A model generated the notes under the pieces. The model saw nothing but the letters and a program-made list of their open reading frames with translations. It was not told where the DNA came from and did not search any database. Made by a program: the position numbers and the translations under genes. From NCBI RefSeq assembly GCF_021233355.1, contig NZ_CP089507.1:992001-1056000 (forward strand): a stretch of DNA of 64,000 nt. Reading direction: 5' to 3'. The first letter of the stretch is position 1. Every line of letters starts with the position of its first letter. Origin of the DNA: Luteimonas fraxinea. GTDB taxonomy: Bacteria > Pseudomonadota > Gammaproteobacteria > Xanthomonadales > Xanthomonadaceae. Shown piece after piece: positions 50,546-59,476 of this stretch.

Positions 50546-52168
50546 GTGCCCGTGCCCTTGATTGCAGCCTCCAAGCTCTCCCCGTCGTTGCTGCAACGCG
50601 AACTCTCGCTGTTCGCGCTGTACCGGGTACTGGAAGCCGCCCTGTTGGCGCTGCTGGTGTTCAGCCCGTGGGGCGCGACGCTCGGTGATGTGACCGATAC
50701 GCCGGTCGCGATCTCGGTCGGCATCGGCTATCTGATCGCCTCGGTCGGCCTGCTGCTGCACGCCCGACGCGCGAAGGCCGACTTCCCCAGCCATGCGGTG
50801 GTGGGCGTCGTCGTCGACATCGTGGTCGCCACGCTGATCACCCATGCGATCCCCGAAGTCGCGCCCGGCATCGCGATGCTGCTGCTGTTCAACATCGGTG
50901 CGGCCTCGCTGTTCGTCACCCTTCGCACCAGCATCCTGATCGCCGTGGGCGCCTCGATGGCGCTGCTGGCCGAGCGCCTGGTGGGTCTGTTCGGGACCGG
51001 CACGTTCGACCGTCCCTTCGCCGAAATGCTGATGTTCGGCCTGGGCTTCTTTGCCGCCGCCTCGCTGACCCGTCAGCTGGGCAAGCAGGTCCGCGACACG
51101 CAGGAACTGGCGGACCGCCGCGGCGCCGAGGCCGCGAACCTGGCCGAGATCAACGAACTGATCATCCGCCGCATGCAGACCGGCGTGCTGCTGGTCGACG
51201 GCACCGGCCACATCCGCCTGACCAACGAAGCCGCCACGCTGCTGATCGGCGACACCGAGACACCCGGCGAGGATGGCTTGCACGGCCGCACGCTGGGCCA
51301 CCTCGCGCCGCCACTGGCGATGCGTCTGGCCGAATGGCTACGCAGCGGCAGCGTCGACAGTGCCCCGCTGACGCTGCGCGAACACACCGACGTGATGCCG
51401 CGCTTCGTGCGCCTGCTGGCCGAGAGCGACAGCACCCTCGTGTTCCTCGACGACACCTCGCTGGTCTCGCGCCGCGCAGAATCGTTGACCCTCGCCACGA
51501 TGGGACGCTTCTCCGCCAGCCTCGCGCACGAGATCCGCAATCCGCTCGCCGCGATCAGCTACGCCACCCAGCTGATGGAAGAGTCGGATCAGATCGGCGA
51601 GGCCGATCGTCGCTTGCTGCAGATCATCCACCAGCAGTGCGTGCGCACGAACGGTATCGTCGAAAGCGTGCTCGGCCTTGCCCGCCGCGAGCGCGCCCGT
51701 CCCGAACACGTGGACCTGGTTGCCGCTGCGCATGCGTTCGTGCAGGACTACCGCATGATCGTCACCGAAGAAAACGCCGAACTGAAGGTCAGTTGCGACC
51801 AGCCCACGCTGCGCGCGATCTTCGACCCGCGCCACCTGCAGCAGGTGCTGACCGCGCTGGTCAACAACGCCGTCCGCTACGGCCGCATGCCCGGCGAACC
51901 GGCGCGCATCACGCTGCGCCTCGAACAGGCCGGCGAGTGTCCCACCCTCAGCGTCCTCGACCGCGGCCCCGGTATTCCGGACGCCGTCTCTGCCCAGCTG
52001 TTCCGCCCGTTCTTCACCACCTCGGAAAGCGGCACGGGCCTGGGTCTCTACATCGGCCATGAGTTGTGCCGGGCGAATGAAGCGCACCTCGAATATGTCG
52101 CCGTCCCCGGCGGCGGCGCGTGCTTCCGCGTCACGCTGGCCGCGCGGCAGACGTTGTTGCGGAACTAG
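50546..52168 (+). CDS. pilS: Two-component sensor kinase PilS
   Basis: 540 residues from the GTG at 50546 (VPVPLIAASKLSPSLLQREL); a second GTG 6 bp later is equal. A longer frame upstream is unlikely. Six membrane helices in the first 190 residues, a PAS-like region (LINELIIRRMQTGVLLVDGTGHI part), DHp with H328 in ASLAHEIRNPLAAISYATQ, and ATPase motifs VLTALVNNAVRYGR (N box), DRGPGIPD (G1) and GTGLGLYIGHELC (G2). Phosphorylates PilR to control pilA. The nearest relatives share the same length. Confidence 0.94.
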   Translation: MPVPLIAASKLSPSLLQRELSLFALYRVLEAALLALLVFSPWGATLGDVTDTPVAISVGIGYLIASVGLLLHARRAKADFPSHAVVGVVVDIVVATLITHAIPEVAPGIAMLLLFNIGAASLFVTLRTSILIAVGASMALLAERLVGLFGTGTFDRPFAEMLMFGLGFFAAASLTRQLGKQVRDTQELADRRGAEAANLAEINELIIRRMQTGVLLVDGTGHIRLTNEAATLLIGDTETPGEDGLHGRTLGHLAPPLAMRLAEWLRSGSVDSAPLTLREHTDVMPRFVRLLAESDSTLVFLDDTSLVSRRAESLTLATMGRFSASLAHEIRNPLAAISYATQLMEESDQIGEADRRLLQIIHQQCVRTNGIVESVLGLARRERARPEHVDLVAAAHAFVQDYRMIVTEENAELKVSCDQPTLRAIFDPRHLQQVLTALVNNAVRYGRMPGEPARITLRLEQAGECPTLSVLDRGPGIPDAVSAQLFRPFFTTSESGTGLGLYIGHELCRANEAHLEYVAVPGGGACFRVTLAARQTLLRN

Positions 52169-52242
52169 TCCGCCACGCTCCATCACTCGCGGCAGCAAGG
52201 TTATCGCCAGCGCCGAGGCTTGTGCCGACCCACTTTTTTGCG

Positions 52243-52259
52243 CCCCCCCCCCCCCCCCC
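52243..52259 (+). repeat. 17-base cytosine homopolymer
   Basis: An uninterrupted run of 17 C, 74 bp after the pilS stop and 473 bp before pilR. It is outside any coding frame. Confidence 0.9.
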
Positions 52260-52643
52260 GCTCGTCATCCCAGCGCACGCTGGGATCCATTTCCGCGGCG
52301 AAAAAGAGGAATGCTGCCGAGCCTTACGCGTGAACCGGTAAGAATGCCGTCGCCCCGGCGCAGGCCGGGGCCCAGCGACTCACCTGGGCGGCAACATCGA
52401 CTTTCACCTCGTCCCATTCTTTTTCAAGCGGAAGAGGATTTGTCTTGGTGAATGGAATCATGCAGCGCCAAATGCAGAATCAGAATGGACCCCAGCCTGC
52501 GCTGAGGTGACGGTCTCGCAGTCCGCACCATCACAGCTTCAATGCGCACGACTGCGTTTCTTCCGGCTTCCGCACGCCCACGCTGGAAATTCTCCGCGTA
52601 CCGGAATCCACACCCAATACCGGCACCCCATCCCCCCATCATC

Positions 52644-52693
52644 GTGACGCGCGTCACCAGTGTGACCCTCGTCACTTTTGACAGAATCTGTCA
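52644..52693 (+). promoter_or_regulatory. Three tandem dyad-symmetric sites upstream of pilR
   Basis: GTGACGCGCGTCAC (52644-52657), GTGACCCTCGTCAC (52662-52675) and TGACAGAATCTGTCA (52679-52693). The centres are about 18 bp apart, and all share GTGAC/TGACA half-sites. The last dyad contains TTGACA. They look like operators for a dimeric regulator of pilR, but the regulator is unknown. Confidence 0.55.
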
Positions 52694-52732
52694 CTATGCG
52701 TCACACCTCAGTTCCATTTGTGTAGCGAATCA

Positions 52733-54163
52733 ATGAGTGAAACTCGCAGCGTCCTGATCGTCGATGACGAACACGATATTCGTGAACTGCTGGTGCTCAC
52801 TCTCAGCCGGATGGGCCTGCGCACTGAAACCGCGCCCACCCTTGCCGCCGCCCGCGAACTGCTGGCCTCCTCGGCTTACGACCTCTGCCTGACCGACATG
52901 CGCCTGCCGGACGGCTCGGGCCTGGAACTCGTCGGCGAAATCAGCACCCGCTATCCCGGCATGCCGGTCGCCATGATCACCGCCTATGGCAATGTCGAGG
53001 CAGCGGTCGAGGCCCTGAAAGTCGGCGCCTTCGATTTCGTCAGCAAGCCGGTCGACATCCATGTGCTGCGCGGCCTCGTCCGCCAGGCACTGGAACTCGG
53101 CGAACGCGCCAAACGCACCACTGAAGAACAGAGCAGCCGCCTGCTCGGCACCTCCGACGTAATGGTCACGCTCCGCAATACGATCGCCAAGGTCGCCCGC
53201 AGCCAGGCGCCGGTGTTCATCCAAGGCGAATCGGGCACCGGCAAGGAACTCGTCGCCCGCACCATCCACGCCCAGGGCGCGCGCGCCAACGGGCCGTTCG
53301 TGCCGGTCAACTGCGGGGCCATTCCGACCGAACTGATGGAAAGCGAGTTCTTCGGCCACAAGAAGGGCAGCTTCACCGGTGCGCACAGCGACAAGCCCGG
53401 CCTGTTCCAGGCCGCCGACGGCGGCACCCTGTTCCTCGACGAAATCGCCGAGCTGCCGCTGCCGATGCAGGTCAAACTGCTGCGCGCGATCCAGGAAAAG
53501 TCGATCCGGCCGGTCGGTGCTGCCGCTGAAATCCAGGTCGACGTGCGCATCCTCTCAGCTACGCACAAGGATCTGTCGCAACTGGTCAACGACGGCCGCT
53601 TCCGCCACGACCTTTATTACCGCATCAACGTCATCGGCCTGAACGTGCCCGCGCTCCGCGAGCGCACCGGTGACCTGCCGCTGCTGTCCGATGCCATCCT
53701 GCGCCGCCTCGCCCAGGCCATGCACCGCGCCGCGCCCACGCTCGCACCGGATGCCGTCGCCGCGCTCGAATCCTACGGGTTTGCCGGCAACGTCCGCGAG
53801 CTGGAGAACGTGCTCGAACGCGCCTTGGCCATGGCCGACGATGATCGGATCAGCGCCGCCGACCTGCACCTGCCGCTGCCACGGACCCTGCAGCAGGCAG
53901 CGCAGCCGCAGATCACGTCGCCGTTCGCCACCGACGTCCACCAGGCGCTTCCGCCGAACCCCGGCCAGCCCCGCGACCCGCGCACCGTCAGTCCGTATGA
54001 AACCGCCGGCACCGCCCTGCCCTCGTTCATCGAGGACATCGAGCGCGCTGCCATCCAGCAGTCGCTACAGGAAAACCGCTACAACAAGACCAAGACCGCG
54101 GCGGCCTTGGGCATCACCTTCCGGGCGTTGCGCTACAAGCTCAAGAAGCTCGGGATCGACTGA
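52733..54163 (+). CDS. pilR: Sigma54-dependent response regulator PilR
   Basis: 476 residues. Start MSETRSVLIVDDEHDIRELL. Receiver with D55 in LTDMRLPDGSG; AAA+ domain with Walker A GESGTGKEL, sigma54-contact loop KGSFTGAHSD (GSFTGA rather than GAFTGA), Walker B GGTLFLDEIAELP, and R-finger region; C-terminal Fis-type HTH YNKTKTAAALGITFRALRYKLKKLGI. Activates pilA from a sigma54 promoter. Confidence 0.96.
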   Translation: MSETRSVLIVDDEHDIRELLVLTLSRMGLRTETAPTLAAARELLASSAYDLCLTDMRLPDGSGLELVGEISTRYPGMPVAMITAYGNVEAAVEALKVGAFDFVSKPVDIHVLRGLVRQALELGERAKRTTEEQSSRLLGTSDVMVTLRNTIAKVARSQAPVFIQGESGTGKELVARTIHAQGARANGPFVPVNCGAIPTELMESEFFGHKKGSFTGAHSDKPGLFQAADGGTLFLDEIAELPLPMQVKLLRAIQEKSIRPVGAAAEIQVDVRILSATHKDLSQLVNDGRFRHDLYYRINVIGLNVPALRERTGDLPLLSDAILRRLAQAMHRAAPTLAPDAVAALESYGFAGNVRELENVLERALAMADDDRISAADLHLPLPRTLQQAAQPQITSPFATDVHQALPPNPGQPRDPRTVSPYETAGTALPSFIEDIERAAIQQSLQENRYNKTKTAAALGITFRALRYKLKKLGID

Positions 54164-54580
54164 CGCGCGCCACTCGTAGGATGGGTAGAGCGCAGCGAAA
54201 CCCATCACTCGAATTCGCTCGGCGTGGCTGGATCGCACCAGCGCACGGGACATCCAGTTTTTTAACGCCAGCGCACTTCCTAAGCGCGATCGCTCTGCAG
54301 AACACCCAACTCCAATCGTCAGTGAAGCCTCTGCAGTGTTTCGCTGCGCATCGACTGCATCCCGACGCGTTGCGTCATCAAGTGACGAAACGGGACACCA
54401 TCCGCTCCCGCACGCGGCCACACGCGAGGCAACGCCTGCATTTCAAAGGCAATCCCCCTTGAGAAAGTTGGCACGCCTCATGCGTTATCTCCATCGCACG
54501 TGCATGTTGCACGGCTGCCCACGGATCGGTACCAGCCGGCCACGCGGCACGTGAAATCAATCACTCCTAGGGGATACACC
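54164..54580 (+). other. 417-bp intergenic region before pilA
   Basis: Contains a repeat of the type GGATGGGTAGAGCGCAGCGA (54179 onward), related to copies at 60.14 and 60.70 kb, and the sigma54 promoter of pilA at 54469-54483. Nothing else recognised between 54215 and 54465. Confidence 0.7.
54469..54483 (+). promoter_or_regulatory. Sigma54 promoter of pilA
   Basis: TGGCACG-CCTC-ATGC matches the -24/-12 consensus TGGCACG-N4-TTGC with one mismatch and the correct GG/GC spacing. Lies about 100 bp before the pilA ATG, giving an 85-nt leader. PilR, encoded just upstream, is the expected activator. Confidence 0.8.
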
Positions 54581-55033
54581 ATGAAGAAGATGCAGAAGGG
54601 CTTCACCCTGATCGAACTGATGATCGTTGTCGCGATCATCGCCATCCTGGCCGCCATCGCGCTGCCGGCTTATCAGGACTACACCGTCCGCGCCCGCACG
54701 ACCGAAGGCCTTGCTCGCGCGTCGGCGGCGAAGACTCTCGTCGCAGAGAATGCGTCGGCCGGAGCACCGCTTGCCCAAGGCTGGACCGCGACAACTGCAG
54801 CAACCAAAAACGTGGCTGCAAATGGCGTAGCGCTGGCCAATACGACTGGCGTTATCACGGTCACCCTGACGGCCGCAGCAGGCGGCGGCACGCTTACGCT
54901 CACACCGAACTCGGAAGGCGCCGCACTGGTTGGCACGCCCGCGGCAAGCACCGTTCCGGCCGGCCCGATCACTTGGGCATGCACCGCCAGCAACACCAAT
55001 AAGTCGCGTGTTCCGGCCGAGTGCCGCGGTTGA
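54581..55033 (+). CDS. pilA: Type IV major pilin PilA
   Basis: 150 residues. Prepilin [25 protein letters not shown]: cleavage after Gly7, Glu5 of the mature form, and N-methyl Phe1. Long hydrophobic helix then a variable globular domain with an Ala/Thr/Gly-rich body and a C-terminal disulfide loop ([17 protein letters not shown]). Start chosen at ATG after TAGGGGATACACC; longer upstream reading is non-coding. Terminator follows. Only one pilin copy is present. Confidence 0.96.
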   Translation: MKKMQKGFTLIELMIVVAIIAILAAIALPAYQDYTVRARTTEGLARASAAKTLVAENASAGAPLAQGWTATTAATKNVAANGVALANTTGVITVTLTAAAGGGTLTLTPNSEGAALVGTPAASTVPAGPITWACTASNTNKSRVPAECRG

Positions 55034-55056
55034 TTTCTTCGCCGACTTGCGTCGCT

Positions 55057-55088
55057 AAAAAACTCCGGCCCTGCCGGAGTTTTTTTTT
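55057..55088 (+). terminator. Rho-independent terminator of pilA
   Basis: Stem ACTCCGGC / GCCGGAGT with a 3-nt CCT loop, followed by nine T, 29 bp after the pilA stop. Confidence 0.95.
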
Positions 55089-55359
55089 GGCGACCTAGTG
55101 CAAATCGGCTATGGGTCACAAACCGTTGAAGATCTCCACAGCACTTCATGGGTAAAACAGAAGACGGCTACAGAAATGCCACAGAACAGACCTACTTTGC
55201 GGACTTTCGACTCCCCCAGCACAGCTCGAGACGGTGAACCGATTTGCCGCCATAGTGAGATAGCTGAGCTCAGCTTAGAAAGCTAAGATGCTGGCCAAAT
55301 TATCTGAAGCGCGAGGCCTGCATCGAAGTATTCTTGACTAGCGGCCCGAGAGGAAGTCT
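55089..55359 (+). promoter_or_regulatory. AT-richer leader of pilB
   Basis: 271 bp without a gene. It is much lower in GC than its surroundings and includes a perfect 14-bp palindrome, AGCTGAGCTCAGCT (55262-55275), followed by CTTAG-AAAG-CTAAG. Likely holds the pilB promoter; no clear -10/-35 pair was found. Confidence 0.4.
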
Positions 55360-57084
55360 ATGAACGCAGCACAATCCCCGAATCTGGTAGGCATCACCGG
55401 CATTGCACGAAGGCTCGTCCTTGACGGCGCTCTAGACGACGCGACAGCTCGCGACGCACTAGAGCGAGCGACGACAGCACGCAAGCAAATCGTGTCGTAC
55501 TTGCGAGAACACAAACTTGTTACATCTGCGCAGATAGCGGCGGCGCAGTCGGTCGAGTTTGGGATGCCGATCATGGACGCGTCAGCGATTGACGCTCAGG
55601 CGAATGCGGTCAAGTTGGTCAGTGAGGAACTGCTCCAGAAGCATGCCGTACTTCCGCTTTTCAAGCGTGGAGCGCGTTTGTTTGTCGGAGTCTCTGATCC
55701 CACCAACGCACACGCGTTGGACGAGATCAAATTCCACACAAACCTCACGGTCGAACCGATCCTGATCGATGAGGACAGCATCCGACGGACGCTCGAAATC
55801 TGGCTGCAGTCTTCCGACAATTTCGGCGAAACCCTAGAGGGCTCTGACGGACTGGATGCGCTGGATGTCGGCAATGACGACGATCCAGGCAAACTCGAAA
55901 ATGTGGTCGACGGCAAAGACGACACGCCGATCGTCAAGTTTGTCAACAAGGTACTGGTGGATGCGATCAAGCGCGGCGCGTCGGACATCCACTTCGAGCC
56001 ATACGAGACGGACTACCGAGTGCGTCTGCGCATCGACGGCATCCTCAAACAGGTTGCGAAGATGCCGGTCAAGCTCAACGGCCGCATCACTGCACGCTTG
56101 AAGGTCATGGCGCAGCTGGATATCGCCGAGAAACGCGTACCCCAGGACGGCCGAATCAAGCTCAACCTCTCGAAGACCAAGCAGATCGACTTCCGCGTCA
56201 GCACCCTGCCCACGCTGTTCGGCGAGAAGGTGGTGCTGCGTATCCTCGATGCCAGTGCGGCCAAGCTGGGCATTGACAAGCTGGGCTATGAACCCGAGCA
56301 ACAGAAGCTGTTTCTCGAGGCAATCCACAAGCCCTATGGCATGGTGCTGGTAACCGGCCCCACAGGCTCAGGTAAGACGGTCTCCCTGTACACGGCACTG
56401 GGCATCCTCAACGACGAGACCCGCAACATCTCGACCGCCGAGGATCCTGTAGAAATCCGGTTACCGGGCGTGAACCAGGTGCAGCAGAACAACAAGCGAG
56501 GCATGACCTTTGCCGCCGCACTGCGTTCGTTCCTGCGACAGGACCCGGACATCATCATGGTCGGCGAAATCCGCGACTTGGAGACGGCCGAGATTGCCAT
56601 CAAGGCGGCACAGACCGGTCATATGGTGCTGTCTACCCTGCACACCAATGACGCGCCCCAGACCATTGCGCGCCTGATGAACATGGGTATCGCGCCTTAC
56701 AACATCACCAGCTCGGTGACGTTGGTCATCGCGCAACGGCTGGCACGACGGCTGTGCCCGAAGTGCAGAAAGCGGGTCGAGCTTCCCGAACATGCACTGC
56801 TGGCCGAGGGCTATAGCGAAGATCAGGTCCGCGCCGGTGTCGACATCCACGAAGCCGTGGGGTGCGATGAATGCACGAACGGCTACAAGGGCCGCGTGGG
56901 TGTGTACCAGGTCATGCCGATGAGCGAGCAGATCCAGGAAATCATTCTGCAGGGTGGCAACGCAATTCAGATTGCCGAAGTTGCCGAGCGTGCAGGCGTG
57001 CACGATCTACGCAAGTCTGCACTCGAAAAGGCACGGCAGGGACTGACGAGCCTGGCGGAAATCAACCGGGTGACGAAGGACTGA
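55360..57084 (+). CDS. pilB: Type IV pilus extension ATPase PilB
   Basis: 574 residues. N-terminal T2SSE_N domain (LLQKHAVLPLFKRGARLFVGV region), then Walker A VTGPTGSGKTVSLY near residue 333, Asp box DPVEIRLPGVNQVQ, Walker B RQDPDIIMVGEIRDLETAEIA, His box TGHMVLSTLHTNDAPQT, tetracysteine zinc site CPKC...CDEC. Drives pilus extension. The first 500 bp use unusual codons for this genome. Followed by a 22-bp-arm hairpin, then pilC. Confidence 0.97.
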   Translation: MNAAQSPNLVGITGIARRLVLDGALDDATARDALERATTARKQIVSYLREHKLVTSAQIAAAQSVEFGMPIMDASAIDAQANAVKLVSEELLQKHAVLPLFKRGARLFVGVSDPTNAHALDEIKFHTNLTVEPILIDEDSIRRTLEIWLQSSDNFGETLEGSDGLDALDVGNDDDPGKLENVVDGKDDTPIVKFVNKVLVDAIKRGASDIHFEPYETDYRVRLRIDGILKQVAKMPVKLNGRITARLKVMAQLDIAEKRVPQDGRIKLNLSKTKQIDFRVSTLPTLFGEKVVLRILDASAAKLGIDKLGYEPEQQKLFLEAIHKPYGMVLVTGPTGSGKTVSLYTALGILNDETRNISTAEDPVEIRLPGVNQVQQNNKRGMTFAAALRSFLRQDPDIIMVGEIRDLETAEIAIKAAQTGHMVLSTLHTNDAPQTIARLMNMGIAPYNITSSVTLVIAQRLARRLCPKCRKRVELPEHALLAEGYSEDQVRAGVDIHEAVGCDECTNGYKGRVGVYQVMPMSEQIQEIILQGGNAIQIAEVAERAGVHDLRKSALEKARQGLTSLAEINRVTKD

Positions 57085-57090
57085 CCCCCT

Positions 57091-57158
57091 GTGGGAGCGC
57101 GCTCGCGCGCGATGTGGCCTCCCGGGCAGAGTCCTGTCGCGCGCGAGCGCGCTCCCAC
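57091..57158. repeat. Long perfect inverted repeat between pilB and pilC
   Basis: Arms of 22 bp, GTGGGAGCGCGC... at 57091-57112 and its exact complement at 57137-57158, with a 24-nt loop. It is GC-rich and has no T run, so it is more likely a repeat element than a plain terminator, although it could attenuate transcription into pilC. Confidence 0.9.
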
Positions 57159-57298
57159 AATGAAAAGGCCTGGATTCGAGCTATCGAACTGGAACCCGGC
57201 AACCGGTCACGGACCGGCCTGCCACTTTGCACGCCAAGCCGCTACCATGCGGCCATCTGCCCGGCTGGGGATAGCCGGCCCATCTGGGGAACGCCCGC

Positions 57299-58573
57299 AT
57301 GTCCACCACCCGCACTGCCGTCCGTAAGCCTGTCGCAAAGCGACCCGCGCAGCCTCTCCGTGAGGGCGTGACGCTCGATACCTTTATCTGGGAAGGCACC
57401 GACAAGCGCGGCGTCAAGATGAAAGGCGAGCAGCAGTCCAAGAACGTGAACATGTTGCGCGCAGAGCTACGCCGGATGGGCATACAGCCCGGCGTGGTCA
57501 AAGCCAAACCAAAGCCGTTGTTCGGCGCGGCGGGCAAAAAAATATCGCCCAAAGATATTTCTGTTTTCAGCCGGCAGTTCGCCACGATGATCAAATCGGG
57601 TGTGCCAGTTGTGCAGGCGCTGGAGATCGTGGGAAACGGCAACAAGAACCCGCGCATGGCCAAGATGCTCAACACGATGCGCTTGGATATCGAGGGGGGC
57701 TCATCGATCAACGAATCGATGGCAAAGCACCCGGTGCAGTTCGACGAGCTGTTTCAGAACCTCGTTCGCGCAGGCGAATCTGCCGGCGTACTGGAAACGG
57801 TGCTCGACACCATTGCGACCTACAAAGAAAATACCGAAAAACTCAAAGGAAAGATTAAGAAGGCGCTTTTCTATCCGATCGCTGTCATCGCAGTCGCCAT
57901 CATTGTCAGCGCGATTCTTTTGATTTTCGTTGTGCCGCAGTTTGAGTCTGTCTTTGAGAATTTCGGCGCCGAATTGCCCGCTTTCACGCAGCTGATCGTG
58001 TCAGCTAGCAGGCTCATGGTCGCTTATTGGTGGCTGGCACTGATTTTCGTCGGTGGCGGAATCGCAGCTTTCCTGTTCGCATATAGGAGATCGGTTCCGC
58101 TGCAGCACGGCATAGACAGGATGTTGTTAAAGTTGCCCGTGATTGGTCAGCTGTTGCACAACGCTGCCATTGCTCGCTTCGCCCGCACTTTGGCAACAAC
58201 ATTCAAGGCAGGTGTGCCTCTCGTCGAAGCGCTCGAAACCGTATCAGGAGCGACAGGCAATACTGTTTATGAGAAAGCAGTACTTCGGATGCGCGATGAC
58301 GTGTCGGTAGGCTATCAAGTCAACATGGCGATGAGCCAGCTCAATCTGTTCCCGCACATGGTGGTGCAGATGACCGCAATCGGTGAAGAAGCTGGTGCGC
58401 TCGACACCATGCTGTTCAAGGTCGCAGAGTTCTACGAGGAAGAGGTGAACAACGCCGTCGATGCACTGAGCAGCCTGCTGGAGCCGATGATCATGGTATT
58501 CATCGGTGGCCTCGTGGGCGGCATGGTCATCGGCATGTACCTCCCGATCTTCAAGCTGGCAGCAGTCGTCTGA
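57299..58573 (+). CDS. pilC: Type IV pilus inner-membrane platform protein PilC
   Basis: 424 residues. Start MSTTRTAVRKPVAKRPA. Two T2SSF domains: ISVFSRQFATMIKSGVPVVQALEI and FARTLATTFKAGVPLVEALETVSG, each followed by membrane segments (about 195-220, 245-265 and 395-415). Anchors PilB and PilD-processed pilins in the inner membrane. The middle of the gene, near 57830-58300, again has lower GC and atypical codons. Confidence 0.97.
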   Translation: MSTTRTAVRKPVAKRPAQPLREGVTLDTFIWEGTDKRGVKMKGEQQSKNVNMLRAELRRMGIQPGVVKAKPKPLFGAAGKKISPKDISVFSRQFATMIKSGVPVVQALEIVGNGNKNPRMAKMLNTMRLDIEGGSSINESMAKHPVQFDELFQNLVRAGESAGVLETVLDTIATYKENTEKLKGKIKKALFYPIAVIAVAIIVSAILLIFVVPQFESVFENFGAELPAFTQLIVSASRLMVAYWWLALIFVGGGIAAFLFAYRRSVPLQHGIDRMLLKLPVIGQLLHNAAIARFARTLATTFKAGVPLVEALETVSGATGNTVYEKAVLRMRDDVSVGYQVNMAMSQLNLFPHMVVQMTAIGEEAGALDTMLFKVAEFYEEEVNNAVDALSSLLEPMIMVFIGGLVGGMVIGMYLPIFKLAAVV

Positions 58574-58599
58574 TGCGCGCTTCCGTGGTGCTTCTGTAA

Positions 58600-59463
58600 G
58601 TGGCGTTTCTCGATCAAAACCCCGCCTTGGGCTTTCCGCTGGCCGCCGGCTTCGGCTTGCTGGTCGGCAGCTTTCTCAACGTTGTGATCCTGCGCCTGCC
58701 GCGGCGCATGGAGTGGCAGTGGAAGCGCGATTCCCGCGAGATCCTCGGCGAGCCGGAGCTCTACGATCCGCCGCCACCGGGGATCGTCGTCGAGCGTTCG
58801 CATTGTCCGCATTGCGGCCATCAGCTGTCGTGGTACGAAAACATCCCGGTGCTGAGCTGGCTGGCGCTGCGTGGCAAGTGCCGCAGCTGCAAGGCGCCGA
58901 TCTCGGCGCAGTATCCAGCCGTCGAGTTGTTGACGATGCTGCTGTTCGTGGCGTGCGTGTGGCGCTTCGGCTTCGGTTGGCAGGGTTTCGGGGCGCTGGT
59001 GCTGACCGGGTTCCTGGTCGCGGCTTCGGGCATCGACGTGCGGACCCAGTTGCTGCCCGATTCGCTCACCCTGCCGCTGATGTGGCTGGGGTTGATCGCG
59101 AGTCTCGACAACCTCTACATGCCCGCGAAACCCGCCCTGCTGGGCGCGGTGGTGGGCTACGCGAGCCTGTGGACGGTCTGGTGGCTGTTCAAGCAGGCGA
59201 CCGGCAAGGAAGGTATGGGCCACGGAGACTTCAAGTTGCTGGCCGCGCTGGGCGCCTGGTGCGGGCTGAGCGGGCTGCTGCCGATCATTCTGCTGTCGGC
59301 CGTGGCTGGCGCGATCATCGGGTCGATCATGCTCGCGGTGCAGGGACGTGACCGGTCGACGCCGATTCCGTTTGGGCCGTACCTGGCCATCGCGGGCTGG
59401 GTGACCTTCATGTGGGGTCACGACCTGGTCGAGAGCTACAAACAACTCGCCGGCCTCGGCTGA
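58600..59463 (+). CDS. pilD: Prepilin peptidase/N-methylase PilD
   Basis: 287 residues from a GTG start (VAFLDQNPALGFPLAAG). N-terminal cysteines CPHC...CRSC (zinc), catalytic aspartates in ASGIDVRTQLLPDSLTLP and GMGHGDFKLLAALGAW. Seven to eight membrane helices. Cleaves and methylates PilA and related prepilins. Follows pilC by 26 bp. Confidence 0.96.
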   Translation: MAFLDQNPALGFPLAAGFGLLVGSFLNVVILRLPRRMEWQWKRDSREILGEPELYDPPPPGIVVERSHCPHCGHQLSWYENIPVLSWLALRGKCRSCKAPISAQYPAVELLTMLLFVACVWRFGFGWQGFGALVLTGFLVAASGIDVRTQLLPDSLTLPLMWLGLIASLDNLYMPAKPALLGAVVGYASLWTVWWLFKQATGKEGMGHGDFKLLAALGAWCGLSGLLPIILLSAVAGAIIGSIMLAVQGRDRSTPIPFGPYLAIAGWVTFMWGHDLVESYKQLAGLG

Positions 59464-59476
59464 CCGCAGTTTCGCG

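Larger units (their letters stand above)
52169..52732 (+). other. 564-bp pilS-pilR intergenic region
   Basis: No gene. It holds a 17-C tract (52243-52259), a palindromic repeat ATCCCAGCG-CA-CGCTGGGAT (52267-52286) with an inverted relative near 52480-52512, a CCCCGGC/GCCGGGG stem (52353-52370), and three tandem dyads (52644-52693). pilS and pilR are usually tightly spaced, so this gap is unusual. Confidence 0.75.

Noticed and set aside
54181..54462. 93-codon open frame before pilA
   Set aside because: Begins inside a dispersed repeat and shows no coding bias.
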